From Pseudobythopirellula maris (GTDB lineage Bacteria; Planctomycetota; Planctomycetia; Pirellulales; Lacipirellulaceae): a stretch of 64,000 bases of DNA. The translations under genes and the position numbers were made by a program. Below, in pieces: positions 10,301-18,560 of this stretch (positions are counted from its first letter, which is position 1; the number at the start of each line of letters is the position of its first letter). The stretch covers positions 682,001-746,000 of the forward strand of contig NZ_SJPQ01000001.1 in the NCBI RefSeq assembly GCF_007859945.1, given 5' to 3'. The notes beneath the pieces were generated by a model, which saw only the letters and a list, made by a program, of their open reading frames with translations, made no database searches and was not told the DNA's origin.

Positions 10301-10969
10301 CAGATCCAGTGGCTGGTCACGGCCCTGACGTTTGGCTTGGCTTTCGGCCTGCAGGAGATGTTCGCCAACTTCGTCTCGGGGCTCATCATCCTCATCGAGC
10401 GGCCGATCCGCGTGGGCGACGTGGTGACGATCGACGACGTGACGGGCGTGGTCTCGCGCATCCGCATCCGCGCCACCTCGATCACCAACTGGGACCGCAA
10501 GGACTACATCATCCCCAACAAGGAGTTCATCACCGGCCGGGTGCTGAACTGGACCCTCTCGGACCAGATCAATCGCATCGTGGTGAACGTGGGAGTCGCC
10601 TACGGCGCCGACACCGACCGCGCCCGCGAGCTGCTGCTCGAGGTGGCCAACAAGCACCCATTGATCCTCAAAGACCCGCCGACGATCGTGACCTTCGAGG
10701 GCTTCGGCGACAGCTCGCTGAGCTTCGTGATGCGGACCTACCTGCCATCGCTCGAGAACCGGCTGGAGGTGATCCACCACCTGCACAGCGAGATCGACAA
10801 GGCGTTCCGCCGCGAGGGGATCGAGATCGCCTTCCCGCAGCTCGACCTGCACGTGCGATCGGCGCCGCCGACGCTGTCGCCCGTCCCCCCCGCTGCAGAA
10901 GCAGCAGACGGCCCGGCCGACGGAGACGCCGCGGACTCCGGCGAGGGGAAACCGGGCGACGCGACCTGA
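7388..10969 (+). CDS. Large mechanosensitive ion channel, MscK/MscM (YjeP) type
   Basis: The protein is 1193 residues from ATG 7388, which has GGAAGAG 7 nt upstream; an in-frame GTG at 7325 is less likely. It has a signal peptide or first membrane helix (VWLYAAVLVVVGLSW), then a long periplasmic coiled coil (about residues 50-500) rich in Glu, Ala and Arg. Several membrane helices follow. The C-terminal MscS domain has a pore-lining helix region GLAFGLQEMFANFVSG near residue 983 and the beta domain with TNWDRKDYIIPNKEF near residue 1034, the wording typical of E. coli MscK and YjeP. Such channels open under membrane tension and release solutes on hypo-osmotic shock. The setting beside osmolyte-synthesis and stress genes agrees. 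Confidence 0.9.
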   Translation: MRPGWVADWLNAVIRGGAVWLYAAVLVVVGLSWGAAPRVAQGQEPSAETAPLPSAAADDSGITVDRLEQLVAEAEQNAALDEETRKQVAGVYRSALAELQAAAAHASRGESFAADAQSAMARAEEAKQKIEELKSKEPTIESDGSLTDLEQQLAKLELTLANRKKARTAAAAESQTRVQRRKEIRARTVALEELLTDLQNEKTQLSASEPGPVTMARRALVEARTKSAEEELPTLERELLKYDAEEAAGLVRLGVDLTTLQAGFTEKRIAMLQERVNSEREADAARSVREARESAVAVDPMLRSLAERNQQLTETSKEVVDSLALAKSELKATTAVLDEFRQQYERTHEKEEQVGLTSSIGALLRKQRTALPEVSELRAAVASRQSIINEIQYELFEYEEERDDLAALGSRSNGSLADSDTQDAAGAEFEAASQELLEKKREYLDTLIYNTSQYFDTLVDLNITDLRLVKLAEEYERFIDERVLWIRSGRLLSLDEGLDESDAWLLSPLKWSELTKRLLADTSRNWALYCTAGLVFVVLLARRRNHRRAVLDAGVQAQKSTCRSLEPTARALALTAVVAMLWPLVGVFLGWRLSEAALGSPFTRAVGVGLLYLSALAAPLEFFRQVCRPRGLGEAHFGWNEGNTKQIRKELRWFLTMGGPFAFVTATIMASDPSHSRGALERCSFFVGMVIVATLIYRLLRPSGVVREYLKHRQEGWINRLRHFWITACVGLPLLLATLAIWGYYYTAKVLAWRLFVTCFFAMVLVVSRAVLFRMLLLRRRFLSMEQARKRAADQQEAGSNIAGIVAEDPTSDITAQNVQAMRLLSTGLYAVSLVGMWLIWSPVLPALSRLDEYVLWTTGSDYPVAAAPADSAESEPSLTPGAPMPMPATARGYQAGDKTVVAVSDLAAAILVAFVTFVLARNGPGLLEMSVLRQLPFDASVRYAITTLVSYIIVLVGVIIAFSTIGLRWSQIQWLVTALTFGLAFGLQEMFANFVSGLIILIERPIRVGDVVTIDDVTGVVSRIRIRATSITNWDRKDYIIPNKEFITGRVLNWTLSDQINRIVVNVGVAYGADTDRARELLLEVANKHPLILKDPPTIVTFEGFGDSSLSFVMRTYLPSLENRLEVIHHLHSEIDKAFRREGIEIAFPQLDLHVRSAPPTLSPVPPAAEAADGPADGDAADSGEGKPGDAT

Positions 10970-10981
10970 CGCCCCCGCCGA

Positions 10982-12877
10982 TCAGCGTTCGCTTCCCTTG
11001 ATCTCAAAGCCGATCAGGCGGAATCCGGTCGGCGTGTCGTAGATGACCGAGCCGCTCGGTTTCATGTAGCGGTTGACGATGTCGGCCGGCGGCACACCGT
11101 TGCGGTCGATCGCACCGAGGAGCGCCTTGAAGAGCGGCTGCCCCTCGGCCATGTCGCGGAGCTTGTCGATGTTATCCTCGTTCGACGCCAGTTCGAGCCA
11201 ATAACGGAAGCCCTTGGTCGGGTCGGAGTAGGTCAGCATCGCCGAGGTGTCGTCGGCGCCGCGACGCCCCTGCAAGCGGCCCAGCCGCGAGTCCATCAGC
11301 CGGAAGGCGATCTCGTCGCGCAGCCGCGGGGCGGTCCCCTGGTTCGCCTCGATCGCGCGGTTGAACTGGCTTTCGGTTTGGGTGGAGACGAACCAGTTGT
11401 CGATGATCCCCAAGGTGGGCGAGAAGGGACGCTCCTCGGGCGGGAGGTCGCGCATCCGGCCCACCACCAAGGCGCGGTAGTCGACGCCCCCCATCTCGCG
11501 GTCCTCGAAGTGCTCGAGGTGCGGTTCGATCATCCGTTCAAGCAACGCGCGGGCCGCCTCGGGGTCGGTGAGTTCGAGCGCCACGCTGTTGCGGCCGCCG
11601 GGGTACCGCGACTCGTGCCCCGAGGTGGCGCCGTAGCTGGTCCACCAGACCACGCGACCGGTGAGCTGCGGGAGGATCTCGTTCTCGAGATCGGCGCCGA
11701 TCTTGCCCGAGAAGTTCTTATCGACCATCTCACGGAACTGCCCCTCGCCGCGGATCTTGTCCGACAACTGGGCCGCCTGCGAAAAGATCCTTTCGGGGTC
11801 GAGCCTGAACGTGATGCAGGTCTCGATCTGGTCGCTGATGAAGTTGGGCGGCGTGGTGTCGCACGGCTCGAGACGCAAGATCTTGAGGATCCCCGACCGC
11901 GGGGCGGCGACCAGCAGGTGGCCCCGGACGAGCGACTCCCAACTGTCGACCTTGTACCAGCTGGCCATCGACGCCCCCTCGATCTTGTCGAGACCGAGCA
12001 ACGGGAACGTGGCCAGGGCGAAGCGCAGCCCGGTGTTCTTTTGGGCCATGGCTTTGACGATCCCCACCGGGTCGGCGAACACGATCGCGTGGGGCGGCTC
12101 GCTCTGCCCTTCGACGCACTCGGCCAGCGAGTCGGAGAACCCCCGGTTCTCGGCCAGGCTCTCGGTGAACTGCTCGCGCCGGCGACGCGTGCCGGCTTCG
12201 GCAGTCTCTTCGGCCTGGTCGGCCAAGGCCGCGAGGTCGACGCCGTCCCAGCGGGCGAGCATCGACGTGAGGATGTTGCTGTCGGTCGAGGCCACAAGCA
12301 CTCCGCCGCGGCGCACGACGCCAACCATCCGCCCCGTGTCGTCGCCTTTGCGGAAGACGAGCACCTCCTCGCCGCGGAGCTCTTCGCGTGTGACGCTGCC
12401 GCCGCCGGCGATCGAGGCTTCTTCGATCCGTTCGAGCAACGCGTCGACCGTCGGCATGCGGTCACGCAGGTCGGCGAGCACCGCGATGGCGGGGTGCTCG
12501 TTGCGACGGGCCACCATTCCGACGGCGATCTCCCCCTGGATCAGGTCGAACAACTCGCCGAGCGAAGCGCCCACCTCTTCCTCAGCCTTCTCGGAGTAGG
12601 CGTCGGCCGCCGAGCCGTAGAGGTCGCCGAAAAAGGGCGTGACCTCGGGGTCCTGGAAGAACTGCCCCATCGACGAGGCCTTGATCTTCTCGACCAGTTC
12701 GCCGGCGTCGGCGGTGCGGAAGAACAGGACCGTCTCGGCCGGGAACAGCCGCATGGCGGTGGGCCGTTCGCCCGATTGAGCGAGGGCCCGGGGCGCCAGG
12801 GCGCCCATCGCCAGGGCGGCCGTGAGCAGGGCCGTCGCCAGGCGGGACGGCGTGGGGAGCGATCTTGCGGCGGGCAT
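10982..12877 (-). CDS. Secreted DUF3352-like planctomycete protein
   Basis: The protein has 631 residues. A signal peptide is clear: a basic start, then ATALLTAALAMGALAPRALAQ with a cleavage site after ALA. The mature protein begins PTAMRLFPAETVLFFRTADA and continues with phrases such as SLGELFDLIQGEIAVGMVAR and AIAVLADLRD, the style of DUF3352-like secreted proteins common in planctomycetes. These have an unknown role. No catalytic motif is seen. It is convergent with the channel gene (12 bp apart) and divergent from the FGQSG/BON gene. Family assignment is by resemblance only. Confidence 0.65.
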   Translation of the reverse strand: MPAARSLPTPSRLATALLTAALAMGALAPRALAQSGERPTAMRLFPAETVLFFRTADAGELVEKIKASSMGQFFQDPEVTPFFGDLYGSAADAYSEKAEEEVGASLGELFDLIQGEIAVGMVARRNEHPAIAVLADLRDRMPTVDALLERIEEASIAGGGSVTREELRGEEVLVFRKGDDTGRMVGVVRRGGVLVASTDSNILTSMLARWDGVDLAALADQAEETAEAGTRRRREQFTESLAENRGFSDSLAECVEGQSEPPHAIVFADPVGIVKAMAQKNTGLRFALATFPLLGLDKIEGASMASWYKVDSWESLVRGHLLVAAPRSGILKILRLEPCDTTPPNFISDQIETCITFRLDPERIFSQAAQLSDKIRGEGQFREMVDKNFSGKIGADLENEILPQLTGRVVWWTSYGATSGHESRYPGGRNSVALELTDPEAARALLERMIEPHLEHFEDREMGGVDYRALVVGRMRDLPPEERPFSPTLGIIDNWFVSTQTESQFNRAIEANQGTAPRLRDEIAFRLMDSRLGRLQGRRGADDTSAMLTYSDPTKGFRYWLELASNEDNIDKLRDMAEGQPLFKALLGAIDRNGVPPADIVNRYMKPSGSVIYDTPTGFRLIGFEIKGSER

Positions 12878-13142
12878 CGGGTACTCGTATTTGGGGTTGT
12901 TTGAAAGGCTAGTTCGAGCGTGACGCCCCAGCCATTCGCCGCGGCCGGGGCGATCTTGGGGCTCTTGCGGAGTGAATCCGTCCGTCGCGTGGTATCATAG
13001 AACAGGCCTCCGCTAGCCGCCGCGGAAGCGGCGCCTGAGGTAGCAGAATAACAGCCCGGCAAAGCCGAGGCGAGCAACGAGCCGGCCGCCTCCCCCCTTC
13101 CCTTCGGATCCCCCGCTGACTCCACCCATGACAGCATTCGCC

Positions 13143-13889
13143 ATGAGCATCAAAGCCCTACGAGCGATCGCTTTCGCCGCGGCCCTGGTGGTCGCCCCCT
13201 GCTGCTGGGGGCAATCGTCGCGTACGGGCTCGGGCGGCGGGTTCGGCGCGAGCGGCTCCACCGGTTTCGGCCAATCGAGCGGCGGATTTGGAACGTCGGG
13301 TTTTGGCTCCTCGGGATCGAGCCTGTCGGGCTTTGGATCCTCCGGGTTCGGCCAGTCGGGCGGTTTGGGTCAGTCCGGCTTCGGCCAATCAGGATTTGGC
13401 CAATCGGGCTTCGGTCAGAGCGGGTTGGGCCAGAGCGGCGCCGGCGGCCAAGGGGCGTTCATCGGCCGCAGCGGCGACTCGATGCAGTCGCTCATGCAGA
13501 GCATGGGCCAAGGCGCTAACAACTTCCTGAACCGCTTTGAGAACACGGTCAACAGCGCGCTCAACCGCGGCGACGCCAACAACGCCGAGCAGCCCCGGCC
13601 GCAGGTGCGGGTGAAGCTCAACGTGGCGTTCACTACGCCCGCGTCGGCCATGCCCGCAGCCGACATGGTGGTCGGCGAAGTCTCCGAGCGTTACGAGCTG
13701 CGCGGCCTCGACGGCGCGAACGTCGAGCTGACCGACCGCACGGCGGTGCTCACGGGCGAGGTGGCCACGGCTGACGAGCGGCTGCTCGCCGAGAAGATGC
13801 TCGCCATCGAGCCGGGCGTTTCGCAGGTCGTCAACCAACTGACCGTGCGTGGCGAAGCCGAGGCAGTCCCCGCGCCCGGGGCGGAGTGA
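13143..13889 (+). CDS. Secreted FGQSG-repeat protein with C-terminal BON-like domain
   Basis: From ATG 13143 the protein is 248 residues; an in-frame ATG at 13128 is possible. A signal peptide (AIAFAAALVVAPCCWGQ) is followed by a low-complexity segment at about residues 25-105 made of Gly, Ser, Phe and Gln, including at least five tandem GFGQS or GLGQS units. Between residues 175 and 235 lies a BON-like fold: VELTDRTAVLTGEVATADER, then LLAEKMLAIEPGVSQVVNQL. BON domains bind membranes or ligands and occur in periplasmic stress proteins such as OsmY. An extracytoplasmic structural or envelope role is inferred. The repeat resembles adhesive or condensate-forming sequences, but nothing proves this. 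Confidence 0.78.
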   Translation: MSIKALRAIAFAAALVVAPCCWGQSSRTGSGGGFGASGSTGFGQSSGGFGTSGFGSSGSSLSGFGSSGFGQSGGLGQSGFGQSGFGQSGFGQSGLGQSGAGGQGAFIGRSGDSMQSLMQSMGQGANNFLNRFENTVNSALNRGDANNAEQPRPQVRVKLNVAFTTPASAMPAADMVVGEVSERYELRGLDGANVELTDRTAVLTGEVATADERLLAEKMLAIEPGVSQVVNQLTVRGEAEAVPAPGAE

Positions 13890-13907
13890 CTCCGCCAGCC
13901 CCGTAGC

Positions 13908-14711
13908 TCAGAAGCGACTGCGCGACGGCAGCGTGATGGTGGAGGTCTTGAGCCGGTTGGGCGTGGCGCCCGCCGCTGCGGCCGATGGGCCGATGGTCGT
14001 CGATCCCCGTGTCACCGGCGCTTGGTGCGAGTACGCCGCCTGCTCCACCCCCGAACGCCCGGCGGGCGAGGTGTTGGGCTGGGCGATCATCTCGTCTTGC
14101 GTGGGCGTCAGCAAGTCGTCGCCCGGCAAGCGGTGGCGGGTCGATTCGCTCACGATCAGCGTGCCCCCTTGGAGCGGCTCGAAGCGGGCGATCAGGCTCA
14201 CGTCGGCCGTGGGCCCCCCCACCTCGTTCCAGGGGAGCCAGAAGTTGTATGAAACGCCCACCTCCGATTCGCTCTGCCGACGGGCGACCTCGGCGGGCGG
14301 GAACACGTAGCGGCGGGTCGGCTTGTGGTCGGTGGCGATCCGGCCGGTCTCCTCGAACGCGTACACCACCACCTGCCCCTCGACAGCGATCGGCTTCTTT
14401 TCATCGTCGTAGAAGAAGAGGCGTCCGCCGAAACCACGCATCGAGGGCTGCCCCGACTGCTGGAGGATCGTCTCGGTCCACGCGCTGACGATTCGCCGCG
14501 GCGTCCCCACACGGGGGCCGGTTTCTTTCTTGTTCCACGGCCACGGCTTGGGCAGCTTGGCGATCTTCTTGCCCAGGTCGAGCGTCGGCGACGAGGATCG
14601 GCTCAACGGCTTGTCGGCCGAATCGTCCTTCGACGACCACGTCCATGCCTGGCAATCGGCCGACAGCAGACATGCGACGAGCAGGGCGAGTAGTTGCGGC
14701 GTGCGTTTCAT
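13908..14711 (-). CDS. Secreted protein at the end of the type II secretion operon, unknown function
   Basis: The protein has 267 residues from ATG 14711. The N-terminus MKRTPQLLALLVACLLSADC is a signal peptide, possibly a lipoprotein signal with Cys at residue 20, though SADC is not an ideal lipobox. The body contains VSYNFWLPWNEVGGPTADVS and a predicted beta-rich region including VVVYAFEETGRI and LIARFEPLQGGTLIV, and the C-terminus is Ser/Thr/Ala-rich. I recognise no family; similar genes appear conserved in planctomycetes. Its start lies 23 bp after the gspD stop on the same strand, so it is probably the last gene of the secretion operon. A pilotin-like or substrate role is conceivable but unsupported. 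Confidence 0.7.
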   Translation of the reverse strand: MKRTPQLLALLVACLLSADCQAWTWSSKDDSADKPLSRSSSPTLDLGKKIAKLPKPWPWNKKETGPRVGTPRRIVSAWTETILQQSGQPSMRGFGGRLFFYDDEKKPIAVEGQVVVYAFEETGRIATDHKPTRRYVFPPAEVARRQSESEVGVSYNFWLPWNEVGGPTADVSLIARFEPLQGGTLIVSESTRHRLPGDDLLTPTQDEMIAQPNTSPAGRSGVEQAAYSHQAPVTRGSTTIGPSAAAAGATPNRLKTSTITLPSRSRF

Positions 14712-14733
14712 GCGTGTTTCGCGAGTAAGGGGG

Positions 14734-17700
14734 TCACGGCCGGGTGGCGGTGGGGGCCGATCCGTCAAGCAGCGGCAGGCGTCGAGGCGCGGACGACTCT
14801 TGAGAGCTCACCGCCGAGTCGTAGCTCACCGGCGAGAAGCCGAGGGCGGGCGCCTGCGTCGGCTGGGGCTCGGTGGGCGTCGCCGGCTGGTAGCTGTCGA
14901 TCGGCATCAGCTCGCCCTCGAGCGGCATCTGCGAGGGATAGCACGCCTCGCAGTCGCCGTCGCCCCATTCGTCGCAGCGGCCCCTCAGGCCCGAGGGTCC
15001 GTGCATCTGCACCACGTCGCCCAAAACCCAGGTCATCCGCGACGACTCGACCTGCTTGAGCATCTCAGCGTCGAGCTCGTTGCGGATCACGCGCGGCGTC
15101 ATGATGATCAAGAGCTCGGTGCGGGCCTCTTCCACGCCGTCGTAGCGGAACAGGTCGCCCAGCAGCGGGATGTCGGCCAAGATCGGCACGCGGCGGTGCA
15201 CGTCGAACGTGCGTTTGGTGAGCAGACCGCTCAGCACGATCGTCTGGCCCGACATGGCGCTGACGGTCGTTTGAGCGCGGGTGCTCTTGATTTGCGGAGC
15301 GCGGATCACCTGGCCGGTGGCCGAGACCGAGATCGCGATGCCGTCCTCCTCCTCGCCGACTTCCGACTTCTCGGCGTTCACGAGCATGGTGACTTGCCCG
15401 TCGGGACTCACACGCGGCAAGACGCCGAGGATGATGCCGACGTCTTCGTAGACGATCGAGTTGGTCTGGCCGAGCTCGGTGTTCTGCACGCTGGTGATGC
15501 GCGGCACGCGGGCGCCGACCTGCACGTTGCCCTCGGTGCCGTCGAGCGTGACGATCTGCGGGCGGCTGAGCACCTCCAGGCGGCGAGTCTCCTGCAAGGC
15601 CCGCAGCAAGAAGTTGAGGCTGTTGCTGCTGGCCGAGAAGACGAACCCGCCGAAGTCGAGCTCGCTGTTCACGCGCCCCAGGGCGAAGTTCGACAACGCC
15701 TGCGCCGCCACCGTGCCGGCCGTGGCCAGCGACTGTGCGCTGCCCGCGTTGCCGAGCGGCTGGTTGTTGAAGTTGAAGCCGGGAGTTAGATCGGCGGCGA
15801 CGATCGTCTCGGTCGTGACCTGCTCGTTGCCCGCCGTCTGGGTGGTCGTGCTCACCGTTTCCAGGTTGCTCAGCAGCGAGCGGTCGAACAGCAGCGAGTC
15901 CTGCAAGCCGAGCTCAACGCCGAACTCGTCCGTGTTGCCGAGCGCCAGCTCGGCGATCATCACCTGGATCATCACCAGCGGCGGACGCTCGTCGAGTTCG
16001 TCGACCAGCCGGCGGATCCGATCGGCGTAGCGTGGCGTGGAGCTGACGATCAGGAAGTTGGTCGCGGTGTCGGGAACGACCACCACCTCGCGTTCGATCC
16101 GCTCGAACGGGCTGATCGTCAGTTGGGCGTCGTCCTCGGCCTGCAGTTCGGTTTGGATCAGCTGGTTGATCGCCTCGGCGACCACGTCGGCCTGGGCGTT
16201 CTTGAGCCGGTAGACCTCGGTGTTCCGCTCGCGGACCTTGCTGTCGTCGAGCTTCAGCAAGATCGCCTCCACCACGGCCAGGTCCTCGGTCGTGCCGGCC
16301 GCCAGGATGCTGTTGGTCCGCTCGTCGACCGAGAAGTTCATCCGCACCAGGCCGCCCGAGCCGAAGCCCCCTTCCTCGTCGTCTTCCTCGCCGAACAGGG
16401 CGCGGAGCATGTCGGTGAGGCTCTGGGCGTCGCCGTTGGCCACGGTGAACACCTTGAGCTGCGCCTGGGCGTCGGGCGAGCGGTCGAGCTGCTCGATCAA
16501 GGCTTGGATCAGGTCCATCGCGTCGGCCGGGGCCGTGACGATCAGGGCGTTCGCACGGTTGTCGGCCGCCACCCGCACGCCGGTGAGCACCCCCGTCTCG
16601 AGGCGTCGCTTGACGGCGTCGCCGAGCGCACCGGCCGGGGCGTTGAGCCTCAGCCCGCCCACGCGGCCCGTGTCGTCGTCGCCGCTCGTGGGCGTGATCG
16701 CCGTGCGGACTACCTCGGCCAGCTCCTCGGCCAGCGAGTTCTTCAGCGGGAAGACCCGCACCTCGTCCACGGCGGCCGAGCCGGCGATGTCGATGCGGCG
16801 GATCAGCTCGCGGATGTTCGCCATGTCACGCGGCCCGGCGTTCACCAGCAGCGTGTTGCTGCGGGCGTCGGCCACGACGGTGGCGCGTGGCGCGAGACTC
16901 GCCGCGGCGTCGTCGTCGCCGCCCTCGCCCTCGGGCCGGGCCAGGAAGTCGTCGATCAGGGTCTTCGCCTCGGTCGCCGAAGCGTTCTTCAGCGGGAAAG
17001 CCTCGAAACCGGTGGCCGATTCGACCGGCAGGTCGAGCTGCTCGACCAGACCGATCGCCAGGTCGACGTTCTCCTCACGGCCGATCAGCAAGAGCGCGTT
17101 CGGCTTGGCGAGCGGCGTGATGCTCAGCGTGCCGGCGCGCTCTTGCAGCGCTTCGGCGTAAACCTTCACCAGCACGCGGCCGATCGACTCGCTGTCGACG
17201 TTCCGCAATGGGTAGACACGGATCTCGGGGGTCGTGGTTGCGCTGAGGTCTTGGATTTGTTCGATAATCCGCTGCACGCGTTCCACGTCTTGCTCGTTGC
17301 CGCGCAGCAAGATCACGTCCAGGCCGTCGACAAAGACCGTTTGCACCGGGCCCAGTAATGAGCCCTCCTCTTCGGCGAGGTCGCCGCCTTCGGCGGCCCC
17401 ACTCTCTGTGTTTCCGTCGCTCTCGGCCAGCCGCAGGGTCGAGCTTTCGTCCCCGGCGTCGTCTTGGTCGTTGGGGCCGGGTTGGGCGAGGGCGGCGTTC
17501 ATGGCCGGCGTGCGAGTCGAGCCCTCTTCGAGCATCTGCAAGACCTGCCGCACGCGGCCCTCTTGCTCGTCGCCGGTGGCGACCAGCCGCACGGCGGCGT
17601 CTTGCTGGGTACCGGCGACGTCGATCGATTCGATCACGGTGCGCCAGGCGGCGACCTCGTCGGCGGCGCCTTCAAGACGCACGACGCCGCTGCCCGCCTC

Positions 17701-18240
17701 GGCGTGGACGTTCACCCCGCCCCCCTGGCCGAGTCGCACGGGGAACGAAAGCCAGCGGCGATCGCGGTCCCACGAGGCCCGCACCGGGCGGTCGCCCAAC
17801 GCTTGCAATCGTTGGTGAAGCACCTCGGGAGTGAGAGTGAGCAACCTGATCTCGCCGGCCGGCGCCGCCATGCGCGTCGCCTGCCTCGGATCAGCCGGGC
17901 CGACGGGCGCCGCGACCGGAGCGGCGAGCATCGCCCGCGCTTCGGCGTGGACCGCCGGCGGACCGAACAGCAACAGCTGGCCGGTGCGTTCGTCCCAAAC
18001 GGCGCGCTGCGGGGCCCGCAAGCCGCGACGCCACTGGTCGATCGTCGCGCGGCGTTCTTGCGAAACCGGGTAGGCCTCGAGCGTGGAGGCGGCCGGCTGG
18101 CCCGCCGTGCTCCCACGGGCGGGGCCGCCGAACGAAGGCTGAGCCATGGCGTCACGCCCGGGGCCAAACGCCGCCAGCAACGCCAGCAACCGCACGGCCA
18201 AGAAGGCGAAACGCCTCGCGTTCATCCCAGGGTTCGTCAT
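14734..18240 (-). CDS. gspD: Type II secretion secretin GspD, with enlarged N-terminal repeat region
   Basis: The outer-membrane secretin is about 1168 residues from ATG 18240; an ATG at 18225 or an upstream start at 18354 are alternatives. Typical GspD is 650-750. After a signal peptide (LLALLAAFGPGRDAMAQ) come five N1-like modules starting with the PLKN-type motif: YPLRN near residue 342, FPLKN near 415 and 497, FTVAN near 597, YRLKN near 677. The secretin core runs from about residue 745 (VMIQVMIAELAL) to VPILADIPLLGDLFRY and ELLIIMTPRVI near 1045. A Cys-containing tail (CDEWGDGDCEAC) follows, then a proline-rich end. It forms the outer-membrane gate. It lies 320 bp after gspM, which may hold an internal promoter. 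Confidence 0.92.
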   Translation of the reverse strand: MTNPGMNARRFAFLAVRLLALLAAFGPGRDAMAQPSFGGPARGSTAGQPAASTLEAYPVSQERRATIDQWRRGLRAPQRAVWDERTGQLLLFGPPAVHAEARAMLAAPVAAPVGPADPRQATRMAAPAGEIRLLTLTPEVLHQRLQALGDRPVRASWDRDRRWLSFPVRLGQGGGVNVHAEAGSGVVRLEGAADEVAAWRTVIESIDVAGTQQDAAVRLVATGDEQEGRVRQVLQMLEEGSTRTPAMNAALAQPGPNDQDDAGDESSTLRLAESDGNTESGAAEGGDLAEEEGSLLGPVQTVFVDGLDVILLRGNEQDVERVQRIIEQIQDLSATTTPEIRVYPLRNVDSESIGRVLVKVYAEALQERAGTLSITPLAKPNALLLIGREENVDLAIGLVEQLDLPVESATGFEAFPLKNASATEAKTLIDDFLARPEGEGGDDDAAASLAPRATVVADARSNTLLVNAGPRDMANIRELIRRIDIAGSAAVDEVRVFPLKNSLAEELAEVVRTAITPTSGDDDTGRVGGLRLNAPAGALGDAVKRRLETGVLTGVRVAADNRANALIVTAPADAMDLIQALIEQLDRSPDAQAQLKVFTVANGDAQSLTDMLRALFGEEDDEEGGFGSGGLVRMNFSVDERTNSILAAGTTEDLAVVEAILLKLDDSKVRERNTEVYRLKNAQADVVAEAINQLIQTELQAEDDAQLTISPFERIEREVVVVPDTATNFLIVSSTPRYADRIRRLVDELDERPPLVMIQVMIAELALGNTDEFGVELGLQDSLLFDRSLLSNLETVSTTTQTAGNEQVTTETIVAADLTPGFNFNNQPLGNAGSAQSLATAGTVAAQALSNFALGRVNSELDFGGFVFSASSNSLNFLLRALQETRRLEVLSRPQIVTLDGTEGNVQVGARVPRITSVQNTELGQTNSIVYEDVGIILGVLPRVSPDGQVTMLVNAEKSEVGEEEDGIAISVSATGQVIRAPQIKSTRAQTTVSAMSGQTIVLSGLLTKRTFDVHRRVPILADIPLLGDLFRYDGVEEARTELLIIMTPRVIRNELDAEMLKQVESSRMTWVLGDVVQMHGPSGLRGRCDEWGDGDCEACYPSQMPLEGELMPIDSYQPATPTEPQPTQAPALGFSPVSYDSAVSSQESSAPRRLPLLDGSAPTATRP

Positions 18241-18560
18241 CGACACGGCCGCTGTTGGGGTAGGCAAGCAAGAGAACGGTGCACTGTCGAACGCACGAGC
18301 GGCGCACGGCACGCGCCGCGCACGCACAATCGGCGCTATCAGGAGAATCGGCAAAGTCGCTCTACTTCGCCAATGAAAACCCCACGAGAGCGGCGGGGAA
18401 TCGTTAAGAGTGAGGTGCGGCGCCGAGGCGACGGGGCCGAACCACCCCGTTGGGGGGGCAGAGCAGATAGTGATAGCTTCGGGAGAAACCCGGTTCGTTC
18501 CCCTCCGGGAGCTTACGCTCTCCGGCTCTCCGGCTCTTTTGGGGCTCTTTTGGGGGATTA
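18241..18560. other. Intergenic gap between gspM and gspD
   Basis: This 320-bp gap interrupts an otherwise tight operon. It could hold a separate promoter for gspD. It contains a short direct-repeat tract near 18520-18556 (CTCCGGCTCT and GGGGCTCTTTT units). If translation of gspD began at the earlier in-frame codon at 18354 the gap would shrink to 206 bp. No gene is visible. Confidence 0.4.

Noticed and set aside
8839-11001. A 720-codon plus-strand frame overlapping the channel gene in another frame
   Set aside because: The channel frame has the MscS domain and coiled coil; the alternative is Arg/Pro-rich with no motif.
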